DNA of 64,000 nucleotides from Modicisalibacter luteus DSM 23508 (GTDB lineage: Bacteria; Pseudomonadota; Gammaproteobacteria; Pseudomonadales; Halomonadaceae). Below the pieces are notes generated by a model, which was not told where the DNA came from, searched no databases, and saw nothing but the letters and a program-made list of their open reading frames with translations. The stretch is taken from positions 1 to 64,000 of the forward strand of contig NZ_KB899994.1 of assembly GCF_000378505.1 (NCBI RefSeq), read 5' to 3'. Position numbers and translations under genes: made by a program. Every line of letters begins with the position of its first letter. The stretch's first letter is position 1. This document shows, piece by piece, positions 43,499 to 55,175 of this stretch.

Positions 43499-44944
43499 TC
43501 ATTTGGCGAGGGGGTGTTCGGATTGCCGGGCGGCTCCTTGCTTCGCCGGCATCCGGGCGGTGTCTTCGAAAACATGCGCTAGCGTCAACGCCTTGAACTG
43601 CGTCGCCTCAACGGGCCCCTTCGGTAGCAACGCCGCTTCCGAAGAAATGACCAGCGGACCATCGTCGGGGTCATCGGTAACACGTCCATGCGAGCCCTTG
43701 ACCAGCGAGGTGGCGTTCAAGGAGATCACGTCAAGCAGTTGCCGCATGCCCAGCTTACGCTTGGCCACGCGCCAGCCTGCGGCCAGCTTGGGCCAACGGA
43801 GGTCGGGGTCGAAGAACAGCTCGACAGGGTCGTAACCGGGCTTGCGATGGATATCCACGGTACGGGCATAGTCAGGCGCGCGGGCATCGTCCAGCCAGTA
43901 GTAATAACTGAACCAGCGATCCGCCTCAGAAATAGCGACCAGCTCGCCGGCATTGGGATGATCGAGTCCATGGGTGCGTTTTTCGGCTTCGCCCCAGACG
44001 GACTCGATGCCGTCGATTTCCTCCAGTAACGCTCGGATCCGGGCCACCTGGCCGGGATTCCGAACGTAGACGTGAGCAATCTGGTGGTCAGCGACGGCAA
44101 AGGCCTGTGAGGCTCCGGCATCGAGTTGCTCTCGGCCCTGCTCGTTGCGAACGGCCAGCAGCCCGGCACGGCGTAGGACGCGATTGATGTGGACCGCCTC
44201 GTTGACCGGCGTGATCCCGTACTCCGAGACGACGATGATGCGCCTACCGTCGCGTCTGGCGGCATCGATCAGCTCACCGCACAGCGCATCGACATCCTGC
44301 AGGTCGCGTTGCAGTTCGGGATGCTCAAGGTCGGGGCCGAGACGTTGCAGGTTATAGTCGAGGTGTGGCAGGTAGGTAAGGGTTAGCGTCGGATCGCGCG
44401 TGTCCATGACGTGCCGGGTAGCATCGGCGATCCAGCGGCTAGAGGTAATATCGGCGACAGGGCCCCAAAACGTGAACAGCGGAAACCGGCCAAGCTTGCC
44501 ATCGAGTTCGTCATGCAACTCGGGAGGATAGGTGTAATGGTCCGGAATCTTGCGGCCATCGGCCGGATACATTGGGCGTGGCGTTGCGCTCCAGTCTGCG
44601 CTGGAATACATGTTGTACCACCAGAAAAGCTTGGCACAGGTAAACGAGGGATCACGCGCTTTTCCAGCTTCCCAGAGCTTCTCGCCGCTCACTAATCGAT
44701 TCGACTGTCGCCACAACCACACCTCGGACAAGTCGCGAAAGTACCAGCCGTTAGCGACTGCACCATGACCGGCAGGGGGTAGCCCTGTAACTAGCGTGGA
44801 CTGGACACTGCATGTCACGGCAGGCGTCACCGTGTTAAGTGGTCTCAGCCCGCCCTGGCTCGCTAGCGCCGCAAGGTTCGGGGTGTACTTACCCACCAGG
44901 CGTGGCGAAAGGCCGACCACAAGAATTACGAGTGTCTTGTTCAT
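43499..44944 (-). CDS. eboF: EboF: alkaline phosphatase-superfamily nucleotide pyrophosphatase/phosphodiesterase-like
   Basis: 481 residues. The fold is that of type I phosphodiesterase/nucleotide pyrophosphatases. The nucleophile threonine is in TVTPAVTCSVQSTLVTG near residue 40, the metal ligands in LPHLDYNLQRLG and the variant SEYGIT (SDHGM in usual phosphodiesterases), and the C-terminal ligand around RKPGYDP. SEYGI is the form seen in ebo cluster proteins. The start at 44944 (MNKTLVILVVG) is chosen over upstream ATG 45004, with AGGA nearby. Here it is inverted relative to the other ebo genes and convergent with eboC, so its expression is not in the same transcript. Confidence 0.85.
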   Translation of the reverse strand: MNKTLVILVVGLSPRLVGKYTPNLAALASQGGLRPLNTVTPAVTCSVQSTLVTGLPPAGHGAVANGWYFRDLSEVWLWRQSNRLVSGEKLWEAGKARDPSFTCAKLFWWYNMYSSADWSATPRPMYPADGRKIPDHYTYPPELHDELDGKLGRFPLFTFWGPVADITSSRWIADATRHVMDTRDPTLTLTYLPHLDYNLQRLGPDLEHPELQRDLQDVDALCGELIDAARRDGRRIIVVSEYGITPVNEAVHINRVLRRAGLLAVRNEQGREQLDAGASQAFAVADHQIAHVYVRNPGQVARIRALLEEIDGIESVWGEAEKRTHGLDHPNAGELVAISEADRWFSYYYWLDDARAPDYARTVDIHRKPGYDPVELFFDPDLRWPKLAAGWRVAKRKLGMRQLLDVISLNATSLVKGSHGRVTDDPDDGPLVISSEAALLPKGPVEATQFKALTLAHVFEDTARMPAKQGAARQSEHPLAK

Positions 44945-45004
44945 CTTGTTGTCCTGTACTTTTTGCAGGTTGTTTCCGGGCGAGTAATAACAGATAACTA
45001 GCAA

Positions 45005-45217
45005 GGAGGAGGGGGCTTCTCAATGCGGAAAGAAACAAATGAAACTAAAATAATCCAAATGTTAGTAAATGTAATAACGGTGAAATTAAGAACATCCTTC
45101 TGAACCCTAAGAGGAATGATTCTATCTTCTGCCTTTAAAACGCTAGTGAAATGATCTTGGGGAGTTGGCCATTAGCCGATAGGTTGTGAGTCATGAAAGA
45201 AAAGCAGGGAACCAGTC
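45005..45217. promoter_or_regulatory. AT-rich divergent region between eboF and eboA
   Basis: This 213-bp gap is AT-rich, with A tracts near 45035-45095, unlike the GC-rich genes. It should carry promoters for eboF on minus and eboAB on plus. No clear -10/-35 pair was assigned. The composition resembles that of the region upstream of the giant gene. Confidence 0.5.
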
Positions 45218-46084
45218 ATGACTATTGCACCTATCGACTTATTGAGCGAATGGATCCTGCGCCAGGCGGGGGATAAAGGCGCTTGGTTCATGTCCCAGTT
45301 GCACTCGATGTCAAAGGGAGCGAGCGAGCAAGAGCTGCATATTTTTATGGGACTTATCCCGCGCATGCTGGGCAAGCAAGACCTGGTCCTGACGCCGGCT
45401 GATTGCCAGCAGGCGGAACAGGTGTGCACTGGGTGGCGCCCGCAGGGCTGGAGCATGGATGGCGGGGCACGGGTCGCCGCCTTGGTCGCTTATCAGGGAA
45501 CACGCCCCTTCGCTGAAACGTTCAAGGACTTGCGGCGCACGGCGGATGCCGGGGAAATGATTGCCCTGTATCGGGGGCTATCGCTGTATCCCGAGCCCGA
45601 GTCACTCGCCTTCGAGGTCGGTGAAGGGCTTCGCTCCAACATGCGTGCAGTTTTCGAGGCAATCGCTCACAACAACCCTTATCCGAGAGATCGCTTCGAC
45701 GAGCACCGCTGGAACCATATGGTTCTCAAGGCGCTCTTCGTCGGTAGCCGTCTTTCGCCGATCATGGGCATCGACGAGCGCGCCAACCCAGAGCTGGCTC
45801 GTATCCTGCTCGATTATGCCCACGAGCGTTGGGCTGCCGGACGTGCCGTGTCGCCGGAACTCTGGCGTTGCGTCGGGCCATTCATCGATTCCCTGGGCGC
45901 GCTCGATGACATGCAGCGTGTGCTCGCGGGTACGGAGGTCGAACGTAGGGCCGCTGTGCTGGCGCTGTCGGCAAGCTCATCGGCGCAAGCCCGTTCGCTG
46001 CTAGATACTTCTCCCGAGGCGGCACGCCTCGTTGGGGAGGGACGTGTCGACTGGAATAATCTTCTGCAAGGCGAGGCGGCCTGA
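45218..46084 (+). CDS. eboA: EboA domain protein
   Basis: 288 residues, helical and probably soluble. The second half has features expected of EboA: EHRWNHMVLKALFVGSRLS, PIMGIDERANPELARIL, ERWAAGRAVSPELWRCVGPF. EboA has no known biochemical role; in cyanobacteria the ebo genes are needed for export of the scytonemin precursor. An AGGGA site lies near 9 nt before the ATG. eboB starts 1 nt after its stop codon, so the two form a coupled pair. Confidence 0.85.
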   Translation: MTIAPIDLLSEWILRQAGDKGAWFMSQLHSMSKGASEQELHIFMGLIPRMLGKQDLVLTPADCQQAEQVCTGWRPQGWSMDGGARVAALVAYQGTRPFAETFKDLRRTADAGEMIALYRGLSLYPEPESLAFEVGEGLRSNMRAVFEAIAHNNPYPRDRFDEHRWNHMVLKALFVGSRLSPIMGIDERANPELARILLDYAHERWAAGRAVSPELWRCVGPFIDSLGALDDMQRVLAGTEVERRAAVLALSASSSAQARSLLDTSPEAARLVGEGRVDWNNLLQGEAA

Positions 46085-46085
46085 C

Positions 46086-47006
46086 ATGTATATTGATCCG
46101 CATGCACACATGATTTCGCGTACCACCGACGATTACGAGGCCATGGCCGCGGCCGGCATCGTAGCGCTGATCGAGCCTGCGTTCTGGGTGGGGCAGCCCA
46201 GAACGTTTGTTGGCACTTATGTCGACTACCTCTCTTCTATTGTCGGTTGGGAGCGCTTTCGCGCGGGACAGTTCGGAATTCGTCACTACTGCACGGTCGG
46301 CCTCAACTCAAAAGAAGCCAACAACGAGGAACTGGCCGAGGGGGTCATGGAATGGTTACCGCGTTTCGCGCTCAAGGAGGGGGTCGTTGCCATTGGTGAG
46401 ATCGGCTACGACGAGCAGACAGAACTGGAAGACAAATATTTTCGAGCCCAACTCGCGTTGGCCAGGGACCTGCAGCTTCCGGTTATGGTGCATACGCCGC
46501 ATCGCGACAAGAAGCGCGGAACGTCGCGTTCCATGGATGTCTGCGAGGAGATGGGCATCGATCCTTCCTGGGTGGTGATCGATCACAACAACGAGGAGAC
46601 CGTAGCCGAGACATTGGATCGGGGATACTGGGCCGGCTTTTCCATCTACCCCTCGACCAAGATGGGCAATGCTCGCATGGTCGAGCTACTCAAACAGTAC
46701 GGGGGGGATCGCATCATCGTGGATAGCGCCTGCGACTGGGGCATCTCGGATTGCCTCGGTGTGGCCAAGACGGCGCAACTGGCCCGCCAGCACGGCATCG
46801 ACGAGGACATCATTCACAAGGTGACCTATGCCAATGCGCTTGAAGTCTATGGCAAGAGTGGCCAGATCCGCGACAGTGATTGGCTGGACCCGCCGGGTAT
46901 CGATCAGCGCACGCTTTTCGAGGGTAACTCGATACTGCGTGGCGGTCGTGAACCGCGTATCGAGACACTTGGCGCGCAAAGTGGTGACAGTTTGCTGATC
47001 GAATAA
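46086..47006 (+). CDS. eboB: EboB: TatD-like metal-dependent hydrolase
   Basis: 306 residues. The metal-binding DxHxH motif is visible at the start as DPHAHM, with later ligands in AIGEIGYDEQTELE, VMVHTPHRDK, VIDHNNEET and VDSACDWG. Those place it in the amidohydrolase/TatD group but the match to housekeeping TatD (6945-7829 here) is low, and the EboB family is the better call. Its substrate is unknown. The start at 46086 lies 1 nt after the eboA stop. An upstream in-frame start at 46032 would overlap eboA and is not used. Confidence 0.87.
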   Translation: MYIDPHAHMISRTTDDYEAMAAAGIVALIEPAFWVGQPRTFVGTYVDYLSSIVGWERFRAGQFGIRHYCTVGLNSKEANNEELAEGVMEWLPRFALKEGVVAIGEIGYDEQTELEDKYFRAQLALARDLQLPVMVHTPHRDKKRGTSRSMDVCEEMGIDPSWVVIDHNNEETVAETLDRGYWAGFSIYPSTKMGNARMVELLKQYGGDRIIVDSACDWGISDCLGVAKTAQLARQHGIDEDIIHKVTYANALEVYGKSGQIRDSDWLDPPGIDQRTLFEGNSILRGGREPRIETLGAQSGDSLLIE

Positions 47007-47023
47007 CCTGCGTCAGGCCATGT

Positions 47024-47051
47024 TGCCCCAGGCCGTAAACGGCGTGGGGCA
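47024..47051 (+). terminator. Probable terminator hairpin after eboB
   Basis: A 12-position stem with one mismatch (TGCCCCAgGCCG with CGGCgTGGGGCA) around a TAAA loop lies 18 nt after the eboB stop codon. The T tract is poor. It closes the ebo region. Confidence 0.55.
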
Positions 47052-47132
47052 CATTACGTTCAGGATGGGCTGGTTTGGATTGGGCTGACTGGTGGGTTTC
47101 TGCACAGTAATGCAGACCAAGCAGTAATGGCT

Positions 47133-48191
47133 TCAGGCGATGCGATAGGCATGGGGTAATTCGGCCAGTAGGCCGCGCCCGCCAGCCAGAGTCAGGGCCA
47201 GGTCGTTCAGAGCGTCCCAGACAGGCAGTTCGATGCCGCCCTTGATAGCCAGGTCGATGCGCTGCGAGAACAGCAGCAGCTTGTGAAGACGACGATGAGG
47301 CAGGCGGGACAGCGCTTGCTGGTAGTTCGGTCGACGCTTGTCAGGAATCATCGGGCGCTGAGCCTTGCAGGCATGCTCAAGGCTCTGGCCCTGGTCGAGA
47401 TGCTGCTGCAGCGACAATAGCGTGCGAAGCTCCCGGGTCAGTGCCCAAAGCACCACCGGGGCTTCGATACCTTCGCCACGCAGCCCTTGGACAATACGCA
47501 CGCTGCGTTCGCGCTCTCCGCGCAGGCAGGCATCGGTCAGGGTGAAGACATCGTAGCGGGCGCTATCCTCGACCCCCGATGCGATGGTTTCCGTATTGAG
47601 GCGGGCCCCGGGCGGCAGGATCAAAGCCAGCTTCTGCAGTTCCTGATCGGCGGCCAACAGGTTGCCCTCGGTACGCTCGCCCAGCAGCCGAGCGGCATCC
47701 ATGTCCAGTTGCAGGCCGTGGCGTGTCGCCCGGTCGCGCATCCAAAAGCCCAGCCGCTGATGATCGACCGGCCAGACGGGGACGAATAGACCTAGCTTAT
47801 CGAGGGCCTTGAACCACTTGCTCTGTTGCTGCTTGCGATCCAGACGCGACGCGGAAATCAATAGGATATTGTCGCTGTCCCTGGCCTGTAAGGCATAGGC
47901 CTCGAGTACCTTGCTGCCTTCCTGGCCTGGCGACTGATCGCCGAGCCGCAGCTCAAGGAGCTTACTGGTGGCGAACAGGGACATGCTGGCCGCAGATTCA
48001 GTCAGCCGACCCCATTGAAAGCCGTTCTCGACATGCAGGATTTCGCGTTCCTCGACGCCCTGTTCGCGGGCAGCAGCGCGAACGGCATCACAGGCCTCCA
48101 TGTGGATCAAGGGCTCGTCCCCGGCCACGATCACAACCGGTGGCAGGCGCTTGGCTATCGCCTCCGGCAGTTTATCGGGAAACACCTTCAT
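47133..48191 (-). CDS. holA: DNA polymerase III delta subunit HolA
   Basis: 352 residues, close to E. coli HolA (343). HolA is the delta subunit of the clamp loader, which opens the beta sliding clamp. Visible features are LPPVVIVAGDEPLIHMEACDAVRAAA (nucleotide-binding-like fold) and the later AADQELQKLALI and IKGGIELPVWDALNDLAL. It follows lptE with a 4-nt ATGA overlap, the usual leuS-lptE-holA arrangement. No nadD follows. Confidence 0.93.
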   Translation of the reverse strand: MKVFPDKLPEAIAKRLPPVVIVAGDEPLIHMEACDAVRAAAREQGVEEREILHVENGFQWGRLTESAASMSLFATSKLLELRLGDQSPGQEGSKVLEAYALQARDSDNILLISASRLDRKQQQSKWFKALDKLGLFVPVWPVDHQRLGFWMRDRATRHGLQLDMDAARLLGERTEGNLLAADQELQKLALILPPGARLNTETIASGVEDSARYDVFTLTDACLRGERERSVRIVQGLRGEGIEAPVVLWALTRELRTLLSLQQHLDQGQSLEHACKAQRPMIPDKRRPNYQQALSRLPHRRLHKLLLFSQRIDLAIKGGIELPVWDALNDLALTLAGGRGLLAELPHAYRIA

Positions 48192-48688
48192 GGCGTGAGT
48201 GTACCCAGTTGCGTGAGAAGCTGACGAGCCAGATCACTGCGCAATTCAGCCAATGCGTTGGCCTGCAGCTCATCGCGTACCAAGGGGTCATCATTGTTGA
48301 CGAGATAGGTCGTAGCCGACTCCAGACGGCCTTGAGTGACGAGATAGGCATTGTCGCTACGCCGTTGCACGGAGTAGGGCGCGACCATGCGCAACTCGAT
48401 TTCATCGTTGATCATACCGCCGCCCCTCAGGGAGATGTCTTCGACCCGCTCCGCACCTAGATTGAGAATCAGCGGTGCCTGATCCGACAGAGTGACACCG
48501 GCGTTCGCCAGGGTACGACTCACCTCGTCTGTCAGCAGAGATACCGGAGCTTTCAGATCTACGGCATCGATGGCCAACGGTTGCTGCTGCGTACCGCGCA
48601 GATGAAAACCGCAGCCTGCCAGAGTGCTACCGATGACACCAATGCCCAGGGCGGCGAGAGATCGAGCGAGAAAAGTTCGGCGCTTCAC
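48188..48688 (-). CDS. lptE: LPS-assembly lipoprotein LptE
   Basis: 166 residues with a lipoprotein signal (RSLAALGIGVIGSTLAGC, lipobox LAGC near residue 26) and the LptE hallmark CGFHLRGTQQ directly after it. LptE plugs the LptD barrel in the outer membrane for LPS export. It overlaps holA by ATGA and follows leuS by 69 bp. The basic-RR start (MKRRTFL) is a common form. Confidence 0.93.
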   Translation of the reverse strand: MKRRTFLARSLAALGIGVIGSTLAGCGFHLRGTQQQPLAIDAVDLKAPVSLLTDEVSRTLANAGVTLSDQAPLILNLGAERVEDISLRGGGMINDEIELRMVAPYSVQRRSDNAYLVTQGRLESATTYLVNNDDPLVRDELQANALAELRSDLARQLLTQLGTLTP

Positions 48689-48714
48689 GGCAAAACTCCT
48701 TGGTTAGGCGGCAT

Positions 48715-48744
48715 GAAGGCAGCCGCACTGATGCGGCTGCCTTC
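48715..48744 (-). terminator. Hairpin between leuS and lptE
   Basis: A perfect 13-bp stem (GAAGGCAGCCGCA at 48715-48727 with 48732-48744) with a 4-nt loop lies between leuS and lptE on the minus strand. There is no T tract. It may be a partial terminator or processing site within the operon. Confidence 0.45.
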
Positions 48745-48757
48745 CACACGTTACCGG

Positions 48758-52161
<3,404 letters not shown>

Positions 52162-52169
52162 ATGCCTGG

Positions 52170-52193
52170 CCCGGATGCCGTTTGGCATCCGGG
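52170..52193. terminator. Bidirectional hairpin between the zinc-ribbon gene and lnt
   Basis: A perfect 10-bp stem CCCGGATGCC/GGCATCCGGG with a GTTT loop sits between convergent stop codons at 52161 and 52204. It lacks a long T tract. Confidence 0.6.
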
Positions 52194-52203
52194 TGCTCTA
52201 GCT

Positions 52204-53676
52204 TTAGAAGCGCGAACGGCTACGCTGCCAGCGTAAGCTCGGGGCTATTAGCAGGACGGCCAGCAGCCAGGTTGGCCAGCTCCCGATCCGAGTAAACGGG
52301 GTCAGCCCCTCCATGGCCCATACTTCATCGCTGATACTGGTGGTCTCGAAACGCGGCGCACGGGCAGTCACTTTGCCTTGGGGGTCGATAATGGCCGTGA
52401 CGCCATTATTGGTCGCGCGAATCACGTAGCGACCGTTCTCGAGCGCACGCAGCCGGGCCATCTGCAGATGCTGCAACGGTCCGATGGAGTCGCCGAACCA
52501 CGTGTCGTTGGAAACGGTGAGCAGGACGTCGGCGTCTTCGGCCCGGTTGGCGACCAGTCCCGGGTAGATGATCTCGTAGCAGATCGCGGTGCCGATACGC
52601 AGGCCGGCGGCCTGGATCGGTGCCTGGTCTGACGCACCGGCTGCAAAGTCCGACATGGGCAGGTCGAAGAAATTGATGATGCCGCGCAGCATGCTATCCA
52701 GCGGCAGGTACTCTCCGAACGGGACCAGATGCTCCTTGCGATAATCCCCTTCCACGTTGCCTAGCCCGATCACGGCATTGTAGTAATGGCCTTGTGGGTC
52801 GCGCTGCACGATTCCGGTAAGCAAGGCGGACTCGGCTGGTAGGGTAGCCTGGATCCTCTCGAGCACGGGCATCGCCTGATGCTGGAACATGGGCAGGGCG
52901 GTTTCCGGCCAGATGAACAGGTCGACGTCGTCGCTCTGCTCGCGCGTCAGCGAGGCATAGGTGTTGGCGGCGTTGCGCTGACCTTCTGCGCTCCATTTCA
53001 TCAACTGGGGAAGGTTGCCCTGAAGCAGGGCGACTTGAGGCGAGGCATTTCCCTGAGTGGTCCATTGCTGAGGTAACGTCAACGGGATCAGCCACAGTGC
53101 GGCGATGGGCAGGGCGGCCCACCAGCGACGACGCAGGAATTCCACGCCCAGCGTACCGGTCAGGGCCGTGACTAGCGTTAGCAGGTATACGCCACCGAGT
53201 GGGGCCAGTGGTGCCAGTGGCGAGTCGACATGGGCATTGCCGAGCAGTAACCAGGGAAAACCGGTAAACAGATAAGTGCGGATGACTTCGGCCACGACCC
53301 ATAGGCCGGCGAAACTGAGAAAGGCCAGGCGCGGCCCGGTGAAACGCCGGTAAAGCCAGAATGGCACAGCGTAGAATAGTGCCAAGGTCACCGCAAACAA
53401 GGCCGTCAGGAAGACGGCTAATGGAACGCCGGTATAGCCATAATCGTGAATTGACACATAAACCCACGAGGTGCCCGAGGCGAATAACGCCGTACCGTAG
53501 CACCAACCACGCAAGGCCGCCTGTCCCGGGGTCAGGTCATGCAGGCCGACATACATCAGCCCCACGGCAATCGGGCCGAGCCACCAGAGTTCGAAGGGAG
53601 AAAAGGTCAGCGTGGTCAGGCCACCGGCCACCAGAGCGGCAAGGTAGCCCATCCAGGGGCGAGAATAAGACAGCAT
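52204..53676 (-). CDS. lnt: Apolipoprotein N-acyltransferase Lnt
   Basis: 490 residues: six to seven hydrophobic helices in the first part and a nitrilase-like periplasmic domain after about residue 215. Lnt adds the third acyl chain to lipoproteins. The catalytic triad is visible: Glu in WPETALPMF, Lys in RKEHLVPFGEYLP and Cys in ICYEIIYP. The ATG at 53676 has AAGGAG upstream; a TTG is immediately before it. It is the last gene of miaB-phoH-ybeY-corC-lnt. Confidence 0.94.
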   Translation of the reverse strand: MLSYSRPWMGYLAALVAGGLTTLTFSPFELWWLGPIAVGLMYVGLHDLTPGQAALRGWCYGTALFASGTSWVYVSIHDYGYTGVPLAVFLTALFAVTLALFYAVPFWLYRRFTGPRLAFLSFAGLWVVAEVIRTYLFTGFPWLLLGNAHVDSPLAPLAPLGGVYLLTLVTALTGTLGVEFLRRRWWAALPIAALWLIPLTLPQQWTTQGNASPQVALLQGNLPQLMKWSAEGQRNAANTYASLTREQSDDVDLFIWPETALPMFQHQAMPVLERIQATLPAESALLTGIVQRDPQGHYYNAVIGLGNVEGDYRKEHLVPFGEYLPLDSMLRGIINFFDLPMSDFAAGASDQAPIQAAGLRIGTAICYEIIYPGLVANRAEDADVLLTVSNDTWFGDSIGPLQHLQMARLRALENGRYVIRATNNGVTAIIDPQGKVTARAPRFETTSISDEVWAMEGLTPFTRIGSWPTWLLAVLLIAPSLRWQRSRSRF

Positions 53677-53753
53677 CAAGAGGCACTCCTTGTCAGACGT
53701 GCCCCTTATACCAGAGCCAATGCAGGAACTCGACAGAGCCGTTCCGGAAGAGG

Positions 53754-54638
53754 TTATCGGTCGCTGTCCTCGCCGGTGGCGACTTCCTCGAGCCGTTCGG
53801 CCTGGAGTAGGCGAATCCGACGATTGTCAGCGCCCAATACGGTGAAACGCCACCCTCCCAGGTCGGCATACTCGCCTCGCCGAGGCAGATGCCCGAAGCG
53901 TTGCATGACCAAGCCTCCGACGGTGTCGAACTCCTCGTCGGAAAACTCTGTATCGAAGCGGTCATTGAAGTCATCGATAGGCGTCAGGGCGCGGATGGCG
54001 AAAATACCATTGCCCATGTCGCGGATGTCTTCCTCCTCTTCGATATCATGTTCGTCTTCGATGTCACCGACAATCTGCTCGAGAATATCCTCGATAGTGA
54101 CGATGCCGGCGGTACCGCCATATTCGTCGACGACCACCGCCATGTGATTATGCGTATCGCGGAATTCCTTGAGCAGACTGTTCAGACGCTTCGATTCGGG
54201 GATAAACATGGCGGGACGAATCACGTCGCGTAGATCGATCTTGCCTTGGGCGCCTTCCTTTAATTGCAGTAGAGGCAGTAGATCCTTGACCAGCAGGACA
54301 CCCAATACCTCGTCGAGGTTTTCACCGATGACGGGGTAACGGGAATGGCCGGTCTCGAATATCACCGGCAAGTAGTCTTCGGGAGCTTGATCGACTTCGA
54401 GAGCAGTGACCTGCGAACGTGGAATCATGACTTCACGGGCCTGCTGATCGCTGATCTGGAAGGCCCCTTCGATGATGGTCAGGGCATCCTGATCTAGACG
54501 CAGCCGGGCACCGGCTTCACGCAGAAAGACAAGCAACTCGTCACGGGAGTTGGGTTCGTCGGAGTCGCTGGAAAAGGCGCTGAACAACTTATCGAGCCAG
54601 GACTTACCACCCTGGCTGCTCGATCGGTCTTCGCTCAT
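53754..54638 (-). CDS. corC: CorC/YbeX-family CBS-domain protein
   Basis: 294 residues, soluble, without membrane segments. Two CBS domains are visible (MIPRSQVTALEVDQAPEDYLPVI and IPESKRLNSLLKEFRDTHNHMAVVVDEYGG), followed by the CorC_HlyC domain with GGWRFTVLGADNRRI. The family is tied to Mg2+/Co2+ homeostasis, and YbeX is linked to ribosome/metal balance. It lies 48 bp after ybeY and 77 bp before lnt in the conserved operon. Confidence 0.9.
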   Translation of the reverse strand: MSEDRSSSQGGKSWLDKLFSAFSSDSDEPNSRDELLVFLREAGARLRLDQDALTIIEGAFQISDQQAREVMIPRSQVTALEVDQAPEDYLPVIFETGHSRYPVIGENLDEVLGVLLVKDLLPLLQLKEGAQGKIDLRDVIRPAMFIPESKRLNSLLKEFRDTHNHMAVVVDEYGGTAGIVTIEDILEQIVGDIEDEHDIEEEEDIRDMGNGIFAIRALTPIDDFNDRFDTEFSDEEFDTVGGLVMQRFGHLPRRGEYADLGGWRFTVLGADNRRIRLLQAERLEEVATGEDSDR

Positions 54639-54686
54639 GCGTCTGGTCTCATATCCTCGTTGTCAGGCGTTGCCTTGTGCCTTGCG

Positions 54687-55175
54687 CTATTCATCCAAGG
54701 CATACGGGTCGGCGATGCTGAAATCGCTTAGGATCTCACGCTCGAGCGCTTCCATCTCGTCGGCCTCAGCATCTTCTATATGATCGTAGCCCAGCAAATG
54801 CAAGGTACCGTGAATGACCATGTGGGCATAATGATGCAGAAGAGGCTTGCCCTGTTCCTGTGCTTCTCGGGCAACCACGCCATGGCAGATGACGAGGTCG
54901 CCAAGCAGGGGCATGTCCTCCACGCCGGGGGGAGCCTCAAAGGGGAAGGAAAGCACGTTGGTCGGCTTGTCCTTGCCCCGATAGTCTCGGTTGAGCGCCT
55001 GACTTTCCTCGCTGCCCACCAGGCGGATCGTTACTTCGCTGTGTGGAGCGAGTTCATGCCGGGCGAACACGGCACCGACCCAGGCGGTTAGTTCCGCCTC
55101 GTCGGGAATCAGCGTCTGTTCGTCTGCACTGACAGCGACCTGGAGGTCGATGACCGGCGTAGGAACCGCGATCAC
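54687..55175 (-). CDS. ybeY: rRNA maturation endoribonuclease YbeY
   Basis: 162 residues. YbeY is a zinc single-strand endoribonuclease that matures 16S rRNA and takes part in ribosome quality control. The metal site is [18 protein letters not shown] (HxxxH and a third His) near residues 120-137. Also typical is [15 protein letters not shown]. It starts with GTG and shares a GTGA overlap with the phoH stop codon, so it is coupled to phoH. Confidence 0.95.
   Translation of the reverse strand: MIAVPTPVIDLQVAVSADEQTLIPDEAELTAWVGAVFARHELAPHSEVTIRLVGSEESQALNRDYRGKDKPTNVLSFPFEAPPGVEDMPLLGDLVICHGVVAREAQEQGKPLLHHYAHMVIHGTLHLLGYDHIEDAEADEMEALEREILSDFSIADPYALDE

Noticed and set aside
46086-47006. Calling EboB a second TatD nuclease
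   Set aside because: It has a DxHxH start unlike the TatD protein in this window and is embedded in ebo genes, so EboB is the better call.
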